DNA of 64,000 nucleotides from Streptomyces sp. NBC_01231 (GTDB taxonomy: Bacteria; Actinomycetota; Actinomycetes; Streptomycetales; Streptomycetaceae). Below, one piece after another: positions 1 to 7,695 of the stretch. Location of the stretch: positions 10,540,001-10,604,000 of the forward strand of contig CP108521.1 of NCBI GenBank assembly GCA_035999765.1, read 5' to 3'. Made by a program: the position numbers and the translations under genes. The notes beneath the pieces were generated by a model that searched no databases, had not been told where the DNA came from, and worked only from the letters and a program-made list of their open reading frames with translations. How positions within the stretch are numbered: position 1 is the stretch's first letter; each line of letters starts with the position of its first letter.

Positions 1-858
1 GGGCACGAGTTCGCCGGGACCGTGGTGACCTGCGGAGAAGGGGTCGACCGGGTCGCGCCCGGCGCCCGGGTATGCGTACGGCCGATCCGCACCTGCGGGG
101 CGTGTCCGCGCTGCACGTCGGGGCTGTCCCACCTGTGCACGGCCCTGGCGGCGATCGGTGTGACCGCCCCGGGCGGCGGCCTCGCCCAGTACGTGGTTGT
201 GCCGGCCGACTCGGTGCATCGGCTGCCCGACGGTGTCCCGCTGGAGCAGGGCGCCCTGGTGGAGCCGATGGCGGTGGCCCTGAACGCGGTGGAGCGGGCC
301 CGCGCGCCCCGCGGTGGCAGCGCGCTGGTGACGGGCGCGGGCGCGGTCGGGATGGGCGCGTTGTTCGCGTTCAAGGCGCACGGTGTCGAGGACGTGCTGA
401 TGGTGGAGCCCTCGCCGTCACGCCGTGCGGCGGCCGAACGGCACGGGGCCCGGGTGCTCGACCCCGGCGCCGTCGACGTGGCCGAGGAGGTCATGGCCTT
501 CACCAAGGGCCGTGGCGTGGACGCCGCCGTCGAATGCTCGGGCCGGGCCGATGCGCTGAACGCCGCGATCCGCTCGCTGGCCGCCCAGGCGCCGGTGGTG
601 ATGGTGGCCCTGTACTCCGGCCCGGTGGCCATCGACGCGTCCGTGGTGCGCCTGGCCGAGCTCGCCCTGCTCGGCTGTGAGGCCTACCCGGACGGGGTCT
701 TCGAGCGGGTCATCGAGCACATGGCGAGCGGTCACTACCCGACGGACGGCTGGCTCGACCACATCCCCCTCCACGACACCCTCGCCGGGCTCCACGACGT
801 CCGGGACGGGCGACGGCTCAAGGTCCTCGTGGACATTCCGGGCGCCGGCGGGGGTTGA
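1..858 (+). CDS. zinc-dependent alcohol/polyol dehydrogenase, 5'-truncated by the window
   Basis: Medium-chain zinc dehydrogenase that would oxidise a secondary alcohol with NAD(P)+ in the cytoplasm. The window opens inside the gene: codon 1 already lies in the GHE active-site motif (GHEFAG), so roughly the first 60 residues lie upstream. A Cys cluster at codons 32, 35, 38 and 46 (CX2CX2CX7C) is the structural-zinc lobe, and a GAGAVG Rossmann motif follows near codon 112. The C-terminus is complete. It ends about 85 nt before the operator at 944, so it may be the last gene of an upstream unit rather than part of the following operon. The pattern resembles butanediol/sorbitol dehydrogenases; the substrate cannot be read from sequence. 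Confidence 0.85.
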   Translation, partial: GHEFAGTVVTCGEGVDRVAPGARVCVRPIRTCGACPRCTSGLSHLCTALAAIGVTAPGGGLAQYVVVPADSVHRLPDGVPLEQGALVEPMAVALNAVERARAPRGGSALVTGAGAVGMGALFAFKAHGVEDVLMVEPSPSRRAAAERHGARVLDPGAVDVAEEVMAFTKGRGVDAAVECSGRADALNAAIRSLAAQAPVVMVALYSGPVAIDASVVRLAELALLGCEAYPDGVFERVIEHMASGHYPTDGWLDHIPLHDTLAGLHDVRDGRRLKVLVDIPGAGGG

Positions 859-943
859 GCCGGGCGGACCGGCGGACGTCCGCCGGGGCAATCTCGGCAA
901 GGGGGTTGACAGTGGATCAACACCTCCGCAGACTCGTAGTGAA

Positions 944-959
944 TTCAGTTCAGTTTGGA
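944..959. promoter_or_regulatory. operator candidate A of the catabolic regulon
   Basis: The 16-nt motif TTCAGTTCAGTTTGGA lies just upstream of the first operon gene. Its exact reverse complement occurs at 11523-11538 before the ABC lipoprotein gene, and a 12/16 match lies at 10653-10668 before the TetR gene. It overlaps the GGAGG ribosome site of the next gene. The likely ligand is the TetR protein at 10717. Confidence 0.65.
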
Positions 960-968
960 GGATCTGAG

Positions 969-1757
969 ATGGCAGTGGAAGACGAAATCCAGTTCGAGCG
1001 TGACGGTCATGTCGCCCGCGTCTGGCTGAACCGACCGTGGAAGAAGAACTGCGTCACGGTGCCGATCCTGGACCGGCTCGACGAGATCATCACCGAGGTC
1101 GACGAGGACCCCGAGCTGCGAGTCCTGGTGTTCCGCGGTCGTGGGGGCACGTTCTGCTCGGGGTTCGACCTCGACAGCCTCAAGGCGGACTTCGTCGGCA
1201 AGTCGACCGCCATCGAGGTCGCGGTGAAGTCCGCGAAGGTGTGCGACCGCCTCTACTCGATGAAGACCCCCTCCGTCGCGGTCCTGGAGGGCTACGTCAC
1301 CGCGGGCGGCTTCGAGATCATGATCTCCTGCGACTTCGCCATCTCCGTGGACGACGCCAAGATCGGCGACTTCCACATCCGCCGCTCGCTGTTCGGCGGC
1401 GCGGGCCCGATCTACCGCGTGCCGCGCATGATCGGCATCCGCAAGACCAAGGAGCTGATGCTCACCGGCAAGCTCCTGTCCGGCATCGAGGCCGCCGAGT
1501 TCGGCCTGATCAACAAGTCCGCCCCGGCCGACAAACTGGACGAGACGGTCGAGGACTTCATCGGTGACCTCACCGACAAGAGCCCGTTCACGATGTGGCT
1601 CACCAAGATGACCATCGACCGCAGCCTGGACGCCGACACCCAGTCGCTGATGGTGATGGAGCACCTCGCCGTGGGCGTGGCGCTCAACTCCGAGGACGCC
1701 AGTGAGGGTGTCTCGGCGTTCCTGGAGAAGCGCGAGCCCAAGTGGCAGGGGCGCTGA
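969..1757 (+). CDS. enoyl-CoA hydratase/isomerase (crotonase) family protein, operon gene 1
   Basis: Crotonase-fold protein of 262 aa acting on an acyl-CoA thioester in the cytoplasm. The first oxyanion-hole segment (GGTFCSGFDLDSL, about residues 58-70) and the second (GYVTAGGFEIMISCD, about 105-119) are present. The first has Ser-Gly-Phe-Asp where many hydratases have Ala-Gly-Ala-Asp. The Glu of GGFE matches one hydratase glutamate, but the second catalytic Glu region reads GDFHIRRSLFGG without an obvious equivalent. A hydrolase or lyase activity is therefore as likely as hydration. The ATG is set by a GGAGG eight bases upstream, inside the operator. It opens a long plus-strand operon of beta-oxidation-type genes. 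Confidence 0.85.
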   Translation: MAVEDEIQFERDGHVARVWLNRPWKKNCVTVPILDRLDEIITEVDEDPELRVLVFRGRGGTFCSGFDLDSLKADFVGKSTAIEVAVKSAKVCDRLYSMKTPSVAVLEGYVTAGGFEIMISCDFAISVDDAKIGDFHIRRSLFGGAGPIYRVPRMIGIRKTKELMLTGKLLSGIEAAEFGLINKSAPADKLDETVEDFIGDLTDKSPFTMWLTKMTIDRSLDADTQSLMVMEHLAVGVALNSEDASEGVSAFLEKREPKWQGR

Positions 1758-1762
1758 TCAGC

Positions 1763-2143
1763 ATGACCACGGATCCGCGCAGTCCGGCGACCGCACTCCA
1801 GGGCTCACGCTGCTCCGGCTGCTCGGTGTCGGTCTACCCCGCGGACGACGCGTGTCCGCGCTGCGGAGGGCCGGCCGACCCGGCGGCCCTGTCCGGCGCG
1901 GGCACCCTGTGGACCTGGACGGTGCAGCGCTACGCACCCAAGTCACCGCCGTACCAGGCCCCACCGGGCGGCTTCGTACCGTTCGCGCTCGGCTACGTAG
2001 AACTGCCGGACGGCGTACGGGTGGCCGCCGTCCTCGATGTCGACGACCTCGAGGAGGTCCGCATCGGCATGCCCCTCACGGTGACCGCGAGCGAAGGGGT
2101 TCCGCGGGCCCGCCCCACCACCGGCCACAAGGGGAGCTCATGA
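1763..2143 (+). CDS. DUF35 zinc-ribbon/OB-fold acyl-CoA-associated protein
   Basis: Small protein of 126 aa with an N-terminal rubredoxin-like zinc ribbon (CSGC and CPRC, about residues 14-33) and a C-terminal OB-fold, the DUF35 architecture. In steroid side-chain degradation such proteins form the partner subunit of thiolase-like aldolases (ChsH2-DUF35 with Ltp2). The next gene is thiolase-like and overlaps this one by ATGA, so they very likely form a complex. The ATG at 1763 is preferred; an in-frame GTG at 1742 would overlap the previous gene. Its own ribosome site is weak, so translation probably relies on coupling. Confidence 0.8.
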   Translation: MTTDPRSPATALQGSRCSGCSVSVYPADDACPRCGGPADPAALSGAGTLWTWTVQRYAPKSPPYQAPPGGFVPFALGYVELPDGVRVAAVLDVDDLEEVRIGMPLTVTASEGVPRARPTTGHKGSS

Positions 2144-3285
2144 GCGCCGACGTCCTGATCTGCGGTGCCGGGCGCACCCCGTTCGGCCGCACGGAGGCAA
2201 GCGGCCGCCAACTGGCCGTCGGAGCGGTGAACAGCGCTCTGGCGGATGCCGGAATCGAGTGGTCGCGGGTGGGAGCGGCGTTCGGCGGCAGCGACAGCGC
2301 CGGGCTCGCCGACACCCTGGTGGCCCAACTCGGCCTCACCGGCCTGCCGTTCGTCAACGTCAAGAACGGCTGCGCGACCGGCGGCAGCGCCCTGGTCTCC
2401 GCCGTGAACGTGATCCGCTCCGGCATGGCGGACGTCGTCCTTGCCGTCGGCTTCGACAAACACCCGCGCGGCGCCTTCGACCCACGCCCCGAGGACTGGG
2501 GACTGGGCGCCGAGTACGGCAGCGACGGACTGATGGTGACCACCCAGTTCTTCGGCATGAAGATCCAGCGCTACATGCACGACCACGGCATCACGCCGCA
2601 GACCCTCGCCCTGGTCGCCGAGAAGGCGTACCGCAACGGAGGGCTGACCCCCGAGGCATGGCGGCGCAAGCCGGTGTCCGCCGAGGAGATCCTCGACTCC
2701 GGCATGGTCAGCGATCCCCTGACCCGCTTCATGTTCTGCTCGCCGGGAGCGGGCGCCGCCGCTCTCGTCCTCTGCTCGCCCGAGGTCGCCCGCACCCTGG
2801 ACGGCCCGTCGGTCACCCTGCGCTCGGCGGCCGTACGCACCCGCCGCTTCGGCTCGTTCGAGGTGTTCAGCCCCTGGATCCCCGGGGGTGAGCTCACCAG
2901 CGTCAGCCGCGACGCCTCCACCGCCGCCTTCGAGGAGGCGGGGCTCGGTCCCGGGGACGTGGACGTGTGCCAACTCCAGGACACCGAGAGCGGCGCCGAG
3001 ATCATGCACATGGCCGAGTGCGGGTTCTGCGAGAACGGCGAACAGGAGCGGCTGATCGCCTCGGGTGCCACCGAGATCGGCGGCACCCTGCCCGTCAACA
3101 CCGACGGCGGCTGCATCGCCAACGGCGAACCCATCGGCGCCTCGGGACTCCGCCAGGTCTACGAGGTCGTCCAGCAACTGCGCGGCCGGGCCGGCGAACG
3201 CCAGGTCCAGGGCGAACCGAGGGTCGGCTTCACCCATGTGTACGGAGCCCCGGGCGTGAGCGCCTGCACGGTGCTGTCCCGCTGA
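2140..3285 (+). CDS. thiolase-superfamily (SCP2/Ltp2-like) protein, probable acyl-CoA retro-aldolase
   Basis: Thiolase-fold protein of 381 aa. The nucleophile region NGCATGGSAL (about residues 78-87) keeps a Cys. The C-terminal motif that is GHPxG in true thiolases reads NGEPIGASG here, so the catalytic His is replaced by Glu. The internal HDCF-like region is also changed (CQLQDTESGAE). Together with the DUF35 gene directly upstream (4-nt overlap), this resembles the Ltp2 type, in which a thiolase fold catalyses retro-aldol cleavage of a side chain. Thiolysis is less likely. It probably shortens the acyl chain after the hydration step; the actual substrate is unknown. Confidence 0.75.
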   Translation: MSADVLICGAGRTPFGRTEASGRQLAVGAVNSALADAGIEWSRVGAAFGGSDSAGLADTLVAQLGLTGLPFVNVKNGCATGGSALVSAVNVIRSGMADVVLAVGFDKHPRGAFDPRPEDWGLGAEYGSDGLMVTTQFFGMKIQRYMHDHGITPQTLALVAEKAYRNGGLTPEAWRRKPVSAEEILDSGMVSDPLTRFMFCSPGAGAAALVLCSPEVARTLDGPSVTLRSAAVRTRRFGSFEVFSPWIPGGELTSVSRDASTAAFEEAGLGPGDVDVCQLQDTESGAEIMHMAECGFCENGEQERLIASGATEIGGTLPVNTDGGCIANGEPIGASGLRQVYEVVQQLRGRAGERQVQGEPRVGFTHVYGAPGVSACTVLSR

Positions 3286-3326
3286 TCCGCGACGGAAGGA
3301 TCCGCGACGGAAGGATCCGCGACGGA
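3284..3326 (+). repeat. three tandem copies of a 15-nt unit between genes
   Basis: The unit GATCCGCGACGGAAG starts at 3284 inside the stop region of the thiolase-like gene and is repeated at 3299 and 3314, the last copy diverging at its end. The array fills most of the gap before the next ribosome site (GGAGAGGAAGG). Similar short arrays occur at other junctions of this locus. Confidence 0.9.
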
Positions 3327-3343
3327 GAAAGGAGAGGAAGGAC

Positions 3344-4561
3344 ATGAGCGGTATCCCGGACCTCGGTGTCCCGGCCCCCGACGAGTTCCGCGCGCAGGCC
3401 CGGCAGTGGCTCGCCACAGTCGCCCGCCCGCGCACCGCCGACGGGGCGTGGGGCAGCGGCTCCGACTCCGTCGCCGTGTTCGAGAACTGGACGGAGCAGC
3501 AGGAGCGCGAGCACACCGCCCGCACCCAGGAATGGGAACGCACCCGGTACGACCAGGGCTGGGGCGCCCTCAACTGGCAGACCGCGTACGGCGGCCGCGA
3601 GCTGCCCGCGTACTACGAGCAGCTCTACCGCACCGAGGAAGCGGCCTTCGACGTGCCGCACCGCACCGAGATCTTCCCCGTGACCCAGCAGCTCGTCGCC
3701 CCCGCGATCGGCATCTGGGGCACCGACGAGCAGAAGGGGCGCTGGCTGCGGCCCATGCTCCGCACGGACGAGCTGGCCTGCCAGCTCTTCTCCGAGACCG
3801 AGGCGGGATCCGACCTCGCCGCCGTGCGGACGAAGGCGGTGCGTGAAGGGGATCACTGGGTGCTGCGGGGCCACAAGGTGTGGACCTCCGGGGCCGGGGT
3901 CGCGACCTGGGGGGTCGCCGTGTGCCGCACCGACCCGGACGTACGCAAACACGCCGGCATCACCGTCTTCCTGGTGCGCATGGACGCGCCGGGCGTGACC
4001 GTACGGCCCATCCAGCAGATGACCGGCGGGGCCAGCTTCAACGAGGTCTACCTCGACGACGTGATCGTGCCCGACACCGACCGGCTGGGACCGGTCGGCG
4101 AGGGCTGGCGGGTCACGCTGAGTGTGCTGGCCGCCGAACGGCTCGACTCCGGAAACCTGGGCCTCGACAACGCCGACCGGGCCCTGGACCTGGCCAGGAA
4201 CCTGCCCCGCCCGCTCACCGGCGGCGAACAGCGGCAGGCCGCCGACCTCTACCTCCGCGCCCTCGTGCAGCGGCTCATCGGACTGCGGGTGACCGGCGCC
4301 CTCGTCGCCGGACGCGAACCCGGAGCCGAGGCCTCGGTCGGCAAGCTGTACGCCACCGAGACCATGCGCCGCACCAGCGACCTGGTGTCCGAGCTGCTCG
4401 GCCCGCGCCTCGTCGCCGACACGGGGGAGTGGGGCACGTACGCCTGGACCGAGCACCTGCTCGGCGCGCCCGGCTACAGCATCGCGGGCGGTACCGACGA
4501 GATCCAGCACAACATCCTCGCCGAGCGGGTGCTCGGCCTGCCCAAGGAGCCCGTCCGATGA
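3344..4561 (+). CDS. acyl-CoA dehydrogenase, FadE type
   Basis: FAD-dependent acyl-CoA dehydrogenase of 405 aa that introduces the alpha-beta double bond into an acyl-CoA. The middle domain shows FSETEAGSDLA (about residues 147-157), the usual flavin/substrate loop. The C-terminal motif GGTDEIQHNILAERVLG (about 382-398) is typical of the FadE/IVD branch. A strong GGAGAGGAAGG ribosome site precedes the ATG. The stop overlaps the start of the kinase gene by ATGA, implying translational coupling. In this operon it probably supplies the first oxidation, while the second dehydrogenase at 5573 has a different signature. Confidence 0.88.
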   Translation: MSGIPDLGVPAPDEFRAQARQWLATVARPRTADGAWGSGSDSVAVFENWTEQQEREHTARTQEWERTRYDQGWGALNWQTAYGGRELPAYYEQLYRTEEAAFDVPHRTEIFPVTQQLVAPAIGIWGTDEQKGRWLRPMLRTDELACQLFSETEAGSDLAAVRTKAVREGDHWVLRGHKVWTSGAGVATWGVAVCRTDPDVRKHAGITVFLVRMDAPGVTVRPIQQMTGGASFNEVYLDDVIVPDTDRLGPVGEGWRVTLSVLAAERLDSGNLGLDNADRALDLARNLPRPLTGGEQRQAADLYLRALVQRLIGLRVTGALVAGREPGAEASVGKLYATETMRRTSDLVSELLGPRLVADTGEWGTYAWTEHLLGAPGYSIAGGTDEIQHNILAERVLGLPKEPVR

Positions 4562-5532
4562 GCACGGCCACGCAGGTGTCGGAGCTGGCCGCACGGGTCC
4601 GTGACGCTCTCGCCCGCCGCCATCCGGGGGCGCCCGTGGGCGAGTTGAGGACTCTGCCCGGCGGTCACTCGGGGCTGACGTATGCGGTGAGCGTGGGCGA
4701 GGCGGCGTACGTCATCAAGGCCGTGCCTCCCGGGCAGCGGCCCGTCGGGCGCAACGACGTCCTGCGCCAGGCACGGGTCCTGGGCGCCCTCGCCGGAACC
4801 GCGGTGCCGGTGCCGGGCGTCGCCGCCGTCGACGAGAGCCAACCGGCCTGGTTCGCCATGGACTTCGCCGCCGGTGACGCCGTCGAACCCGTCCTCGACG
4901 AGCCCGAGGTGCCCGCCGCCACGGCCCGGGCGCGCATGCTGGAGATCGCCTCCGTGCTGCGGCGGCTGCACGAGACCGACATCGACACACCCGGTCTCGA
5001 CGCGCCCGAACCACTCGACGCGGCCGGTGAGCTGGAGCGGTGGAGCCGCACCCTGCACGCCGTCCCGTCCGAACTGCGGCCGGGAGGCGAGGAGTTGCTC
5101 AAGCGCCTGGCCGACGACGTGCCTGACGGGCTCCCGCCGGTGCTGCTGCACGGTGACTTCCGGCTCGGGAACGTGCTGTGCGTCGGCGAGCGCGCGGTGG
5201 CGGTCGTCGACTGGGAGATCTGGAGCGTCGGCGACCCACGCATCGACCTCGGCTGGTTCCTGCTCTTCGCCGACCACCACAACTTCCCGCAGCTGGGCCG
5301 CGCGGTGCCCGGCCTGCCCACCGAGGCCGAACTCCTCGACGCCTACGGCGATGGCGGCCCCGCGCTGCCCGCGATGGACTGGTTCCGTGCCCTGGGCCGC
5401 ATGAAGATGGCCGCGATCATGGGCCACAACCTGCGCCGGCACCGCGAGGGCAAGCATCACGACCCGGACCAGGAGCGACTGCCGCCCACCATCGCCGCGA
5501 TGATCCGCACGGCGCGCGACATCCTCGGCTGA
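4558..5532 (+). CDS. APH-fold phosphotransferase (ACAD10/11- and LvaA-like acyl-CoA kinase candidate)
   Basis: Aminoglycoside-phosphotransferase-fold kinase of 324 aa. The Brenner motif HGDFRLGNVL lies near residues 198-207 and the metal-binding DWEIW near 219-223. Such kinases beside acyl-CoA dehydrogenases are not resistance genes. In mammalian ACAD10/11 and bacterial LvaA they phosphorylate the 4-hydroxyl of a 4-hydroxyacyl-CoA so that a dehydrogenase-fold partner can eliminate phosphate. The gene lies between two ACAD genes, overlapping the first by ATGA. That role is inferred from family and context; the acyl chain is unknown. Confidence 0.82.
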   Translation: MSTATQVSELAARVRDALARRHPGAPVGELRTLPGGHSGLTYAVSVGEAAYVIKAVPPGQRPVGRNDVLRQARVLGALAGTAVPVPGVAAVDESQPAWFAMDFAAGDAVEPVLDEPEVPAATARARMLEIASVLRRLHETDIDTPGLDAPEPLDAAGELERWSRTLHAVPSELRPGGEELLKRLADDVPDGLPPVLLHGDFRLGNVLCVGERAVAVVDWEIWSVGDPRIDLGWFLLFADHHNFPQLGRAVPGLPTEAELLDAYGDGGPALPAMDWFRALGRMKMAAIMGHNLRRHREGKHHDPDQERLPPTIAAMIRTARDILG

Positions 5533-5572
5533 CCCGGACCCGCCAGGCACACCCCAGCATGAGGAGCAACTC

Positions 5573-6922
5573 GTGGATTTCGGATTCTCGCCCCGGGCGA
5601 GTGAACTCCAGGACCGTATGCGGTCGTTCATGGAACAGCACGTCTTCCCCGCGGAGGCCGTCTACGACCGGCAGCTGGCCGAGGCGGACGACCCGCACGC
5701 GCTGCCGCCGGTGATGACCGAGCTGAAGGAGAAGGCACGCGCCGAGGGGCTGTGGAACCTCTTCATGGCACACGGCGACTGGGGTGCGGGACTCACCAAC
5801 CTCGAATACGCGCCCCTCATGGAACTGGCGGGCCGCTCCATCATCGGCCCCGAGGTGTTCAACTGCTCGGCGCCCGACACCGGCAACATGGAACTGCTCG
5901 CGCTGTACGGCACCCCCGCCCAGCAGGAACGCTGGCTGCGGCCCCTGCTGGAGGCCGAGATCCGGTCCTGCTTCGCGATGACCGAGCCCGAGGTCGCCAG
6001 CTCCGACGCCCGCAACATCCGCACCCGCATCACCCGCGACGGCGACAGCTATGTTGTCAACGGCCGCAAGTGGTACACCTCCGGGATCCTCGACCCCGAC
6101 TGCAAGCTGATCATCCTGATGGGCAAGACCGACCCGGACGCGCCCACCTACCGCCAGCAGAGCATGCTGCTCATTCCCCGCGACACACCGGGCGTCACCG
6201 TCCTGCGCGACCTGCCGATGTTCGGCTACACCGACCGGTGCGGCCACGGCGAGGTGCTCTTCGAGGACGTCCGCGTACCCGTGGAGAACATCCTCGGCGG
6301 CGAGGGGGACGGATTCGCGATCGCCCAGGGGCGCCTCGGCCCCGGACGCATGCACTACGCGATGCGCGCCGTGGGTTTCGCCGAGCGCGCCCTGCAGCTG
6401 ATGTGCGAACGCGCCACCGAACGCGTCGCCTTCGGCGGGCCCCTCGCCGACCGCGGCGTGGTGCGCGAGTGGATCGCCCGCAGCCGTATCGAGATCGAAC
6501 AACTGCGGCTGCTGGTGCTGAAGTCGGCCTGGCTGATGGACACCGTCGGCAACGCCGCCGCCCGGATGGAGGTCGCCGCGATCAAGGTGGCGGCGCTGGA
6601 GGTCGCCCACAAGGTGGTCGACCGCGCGGTCCAGGCACACGGCGCGGCGGGGGTCAGCGACGACACTGTACTGGCCCGGCTGTTCTCCATCACCCGGGCA
6701 CTGAAGATCGCCGACGGGCCCGACGAGGTGCACCTGCGCACGGTCGCCCGCCAGGAACTCGCCCGGTACAAGACAACCGATCCGAAGGCCGAACGGCAGA
6801 CATCCGAGCAGACATCCGATCCGAAGGCCGAACGGCAGACGGCCGACACGAAGGCCGAACGGCAGACGGCCGACACGAAGGCCGAACGGCAGACGCTCGA
6901 CACGAAGGCAGGAGCAGCGTGA
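5573..6922 (+). CDS. ACAD10/11-type acyl-CoA dehydrogenase with a repetitive C-terminal tail
   Basis: Acyl-CoA dehydrogenase-fold flavoprotein of 449 aa. FAMTEPEVASSDA (about residues 137-149) marks the flavin loop, and DGPDEVHLRTVARQEL (about 381-396) is the ACAD10/11-type C-terminal signature. With the adjacent kinase it probably eliminates phosphate from a 4-phosphoacyl-CoA to give an enoyl-CoA. The family normally ends soon after this motif. Here about 45 extra residues follow, built from DPKAERQT/DTKAERQT repeats encoded by a minisatellite. The start is GTG with GAGGAG upstream. The stop overlaps the next SDR by GTGA. Confidence 0.85.
   Translation: MDFGFSPRASELQDRMRSFMEQHVFPAEAVYDRQLAEADDPHALPPVMTELKEKARAEGLWNLFMAHGDWGAGLTNLEYAPLMELAGRSIIGPEVFNCSAPDTGNMELLALYGTPAQQERWLRPLLEAEIRSCFAMTEPEVASSDARNIRTRITRDGDSYVVNGRKWYTSGILDPDCKLIILMGKTDPDAPTYRQQSMLLIPRDTPGVTVLRDLPMFGYTDRCGHGEVLFEDVRVPVENILGGEGDGFAIAQGRLGPGRMHYAMRAVGFAERALQLMCERATERVAFGGPLADRGVVREWIARSRIEIEQLRLLVLKSAWLMDTVGNAAARMEVAAIKVAALEVAHKVVDRAVQAHGAAGVSDDTVLARLFSITRALKIADGPDEVHLRTVARQELARYKTTDPKAERQTSEQTSDPKAERQTADTKAERQTADTKAERQTLDTKAGAA
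6778..6908 (+). repeat. in-frame minisatellite encoding the ACAD tail
   Basis: Four copies of CGAAGGCCGAACGGCAGAC, with variable spacers (ATCC or ACA plus filler), cover the 3' end of the ACAD gene. All copies stay in the same reading frame and encode KAERQT. The array ends ten bases before the next start codon. Confidence 0.9.
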
Positions 6923-7695
6923 GCGCCAACACCCTCGACGGCAAGGTGGCCGTCATCACCGGCGGATCCCGCGGCATCGGCCTCGGCATCGCCGGCGCCT
7001 ACCGGGCGGCCGGCGCGCACGTGGTCATAGCGGCACGGAAAGCGGCCGGACTGGACGAGGCACGCGAGGAACTGCTGCGCGTCAAGGGCGACGGCGACCT
7101 CCACACCGTGGTGGCCAACGCAGGCGAACCCGACCAGGCCGAGGCCTGCGTCGACGAGACCATGACCCGCTTCGGCCGCGTCGACATCCTCGTCAACAAC
7201 GCGGCGACCAACCCGTACCACGGCGACCTGCTCGACCTGGATCTGCCGCGGGCGGAGAAGACGGTACGGGTCAACCAGTACGGGATGATCGCGTGGACCC
7301 GCTGCGCCTGGCGCGCCTGGATGGCCGAGCACGGGGGAGCGGTCGTCAACATCGCCTCCGTCGGCGGGCTGATCGTCGACCCGCACATCGGCTACTACAA
7401 CGCCACCAAGGCGGCCATGCTCCACATGACCCGGCAGCTCGCCTACGAACTCGGGCCGCGAGCACGGGTGAACGCCATCGCCCCCGGCCTGATCAAGACC
7501 GAACTGGCGCGTGCGGTGTGGGAGGTCCGCGAGCCCATCCTCACCGCCAAGCTGCCGATGCGGCGCCTGGGCACGGTGGAGGACGTGGCGAACGCGGCAC
7601 TGTTCCTCGCCTCCGACGCCTCCTCCTGGATGACCGGCCAGACCCTGGTGCTCGACGGCGGCGCGACCGCCCTGCCGATCGGGGTGGACGAGTGA
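6919..7695 (+). CDS. short-chain dehydrogenase/reductase
   Basis: Classical SDR of 258 aa. TGGSRGIG (about residues 14-21) binds the dinucleotide, NNAAT (about 93-97) is the structural motif, and the catalytic Ser of NIAS with the YxxxK of YYNATK (about 158-163) completes the active site. The C-terminal GGATALPIGVDE is typical. It most likely oxidises or reduces a hydroxy/keto acyl-CoA of the pathway. The GTG start overlaps the ACAD stop, and its own stop overlaps the next SDR, so the three are translationally coupled. Confidence 0.87.
   Translation: MSANTLDGKVAVITGGSRGIGLGIAGAYRAAGAHVVIAARKAAGLDEAREELLRVKGDGDLHTVVANAGEPDQAEACVDETMTRFGRVDILVNNAATNPYHGDLLDLDLPRAEKTVRVNQYGMIAWTRCAWRAWMAEHGGAVVNIASVGGLIVDPHIGYYNATKAAMLHMTRQLAYELGPRARVNAIAPGLIKTELARAVWEVREPILTAKLPMRRLGTVEDVANAALFLASDASSWMTGQTLVLDGGATALPIGVDE

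Noticed and set aside
1993..3573. 526-codon minus-strand frame
   Set aside because: Shadow of the DUF35 and thiolase-like genes; no ribosome site or motif.
4558..5532. Aminoglycoside resistance kinase
   Set aside because: Same fold, but overlap with acyl-CoA dehydrogenase genes points to acyl-CoA metabolism.
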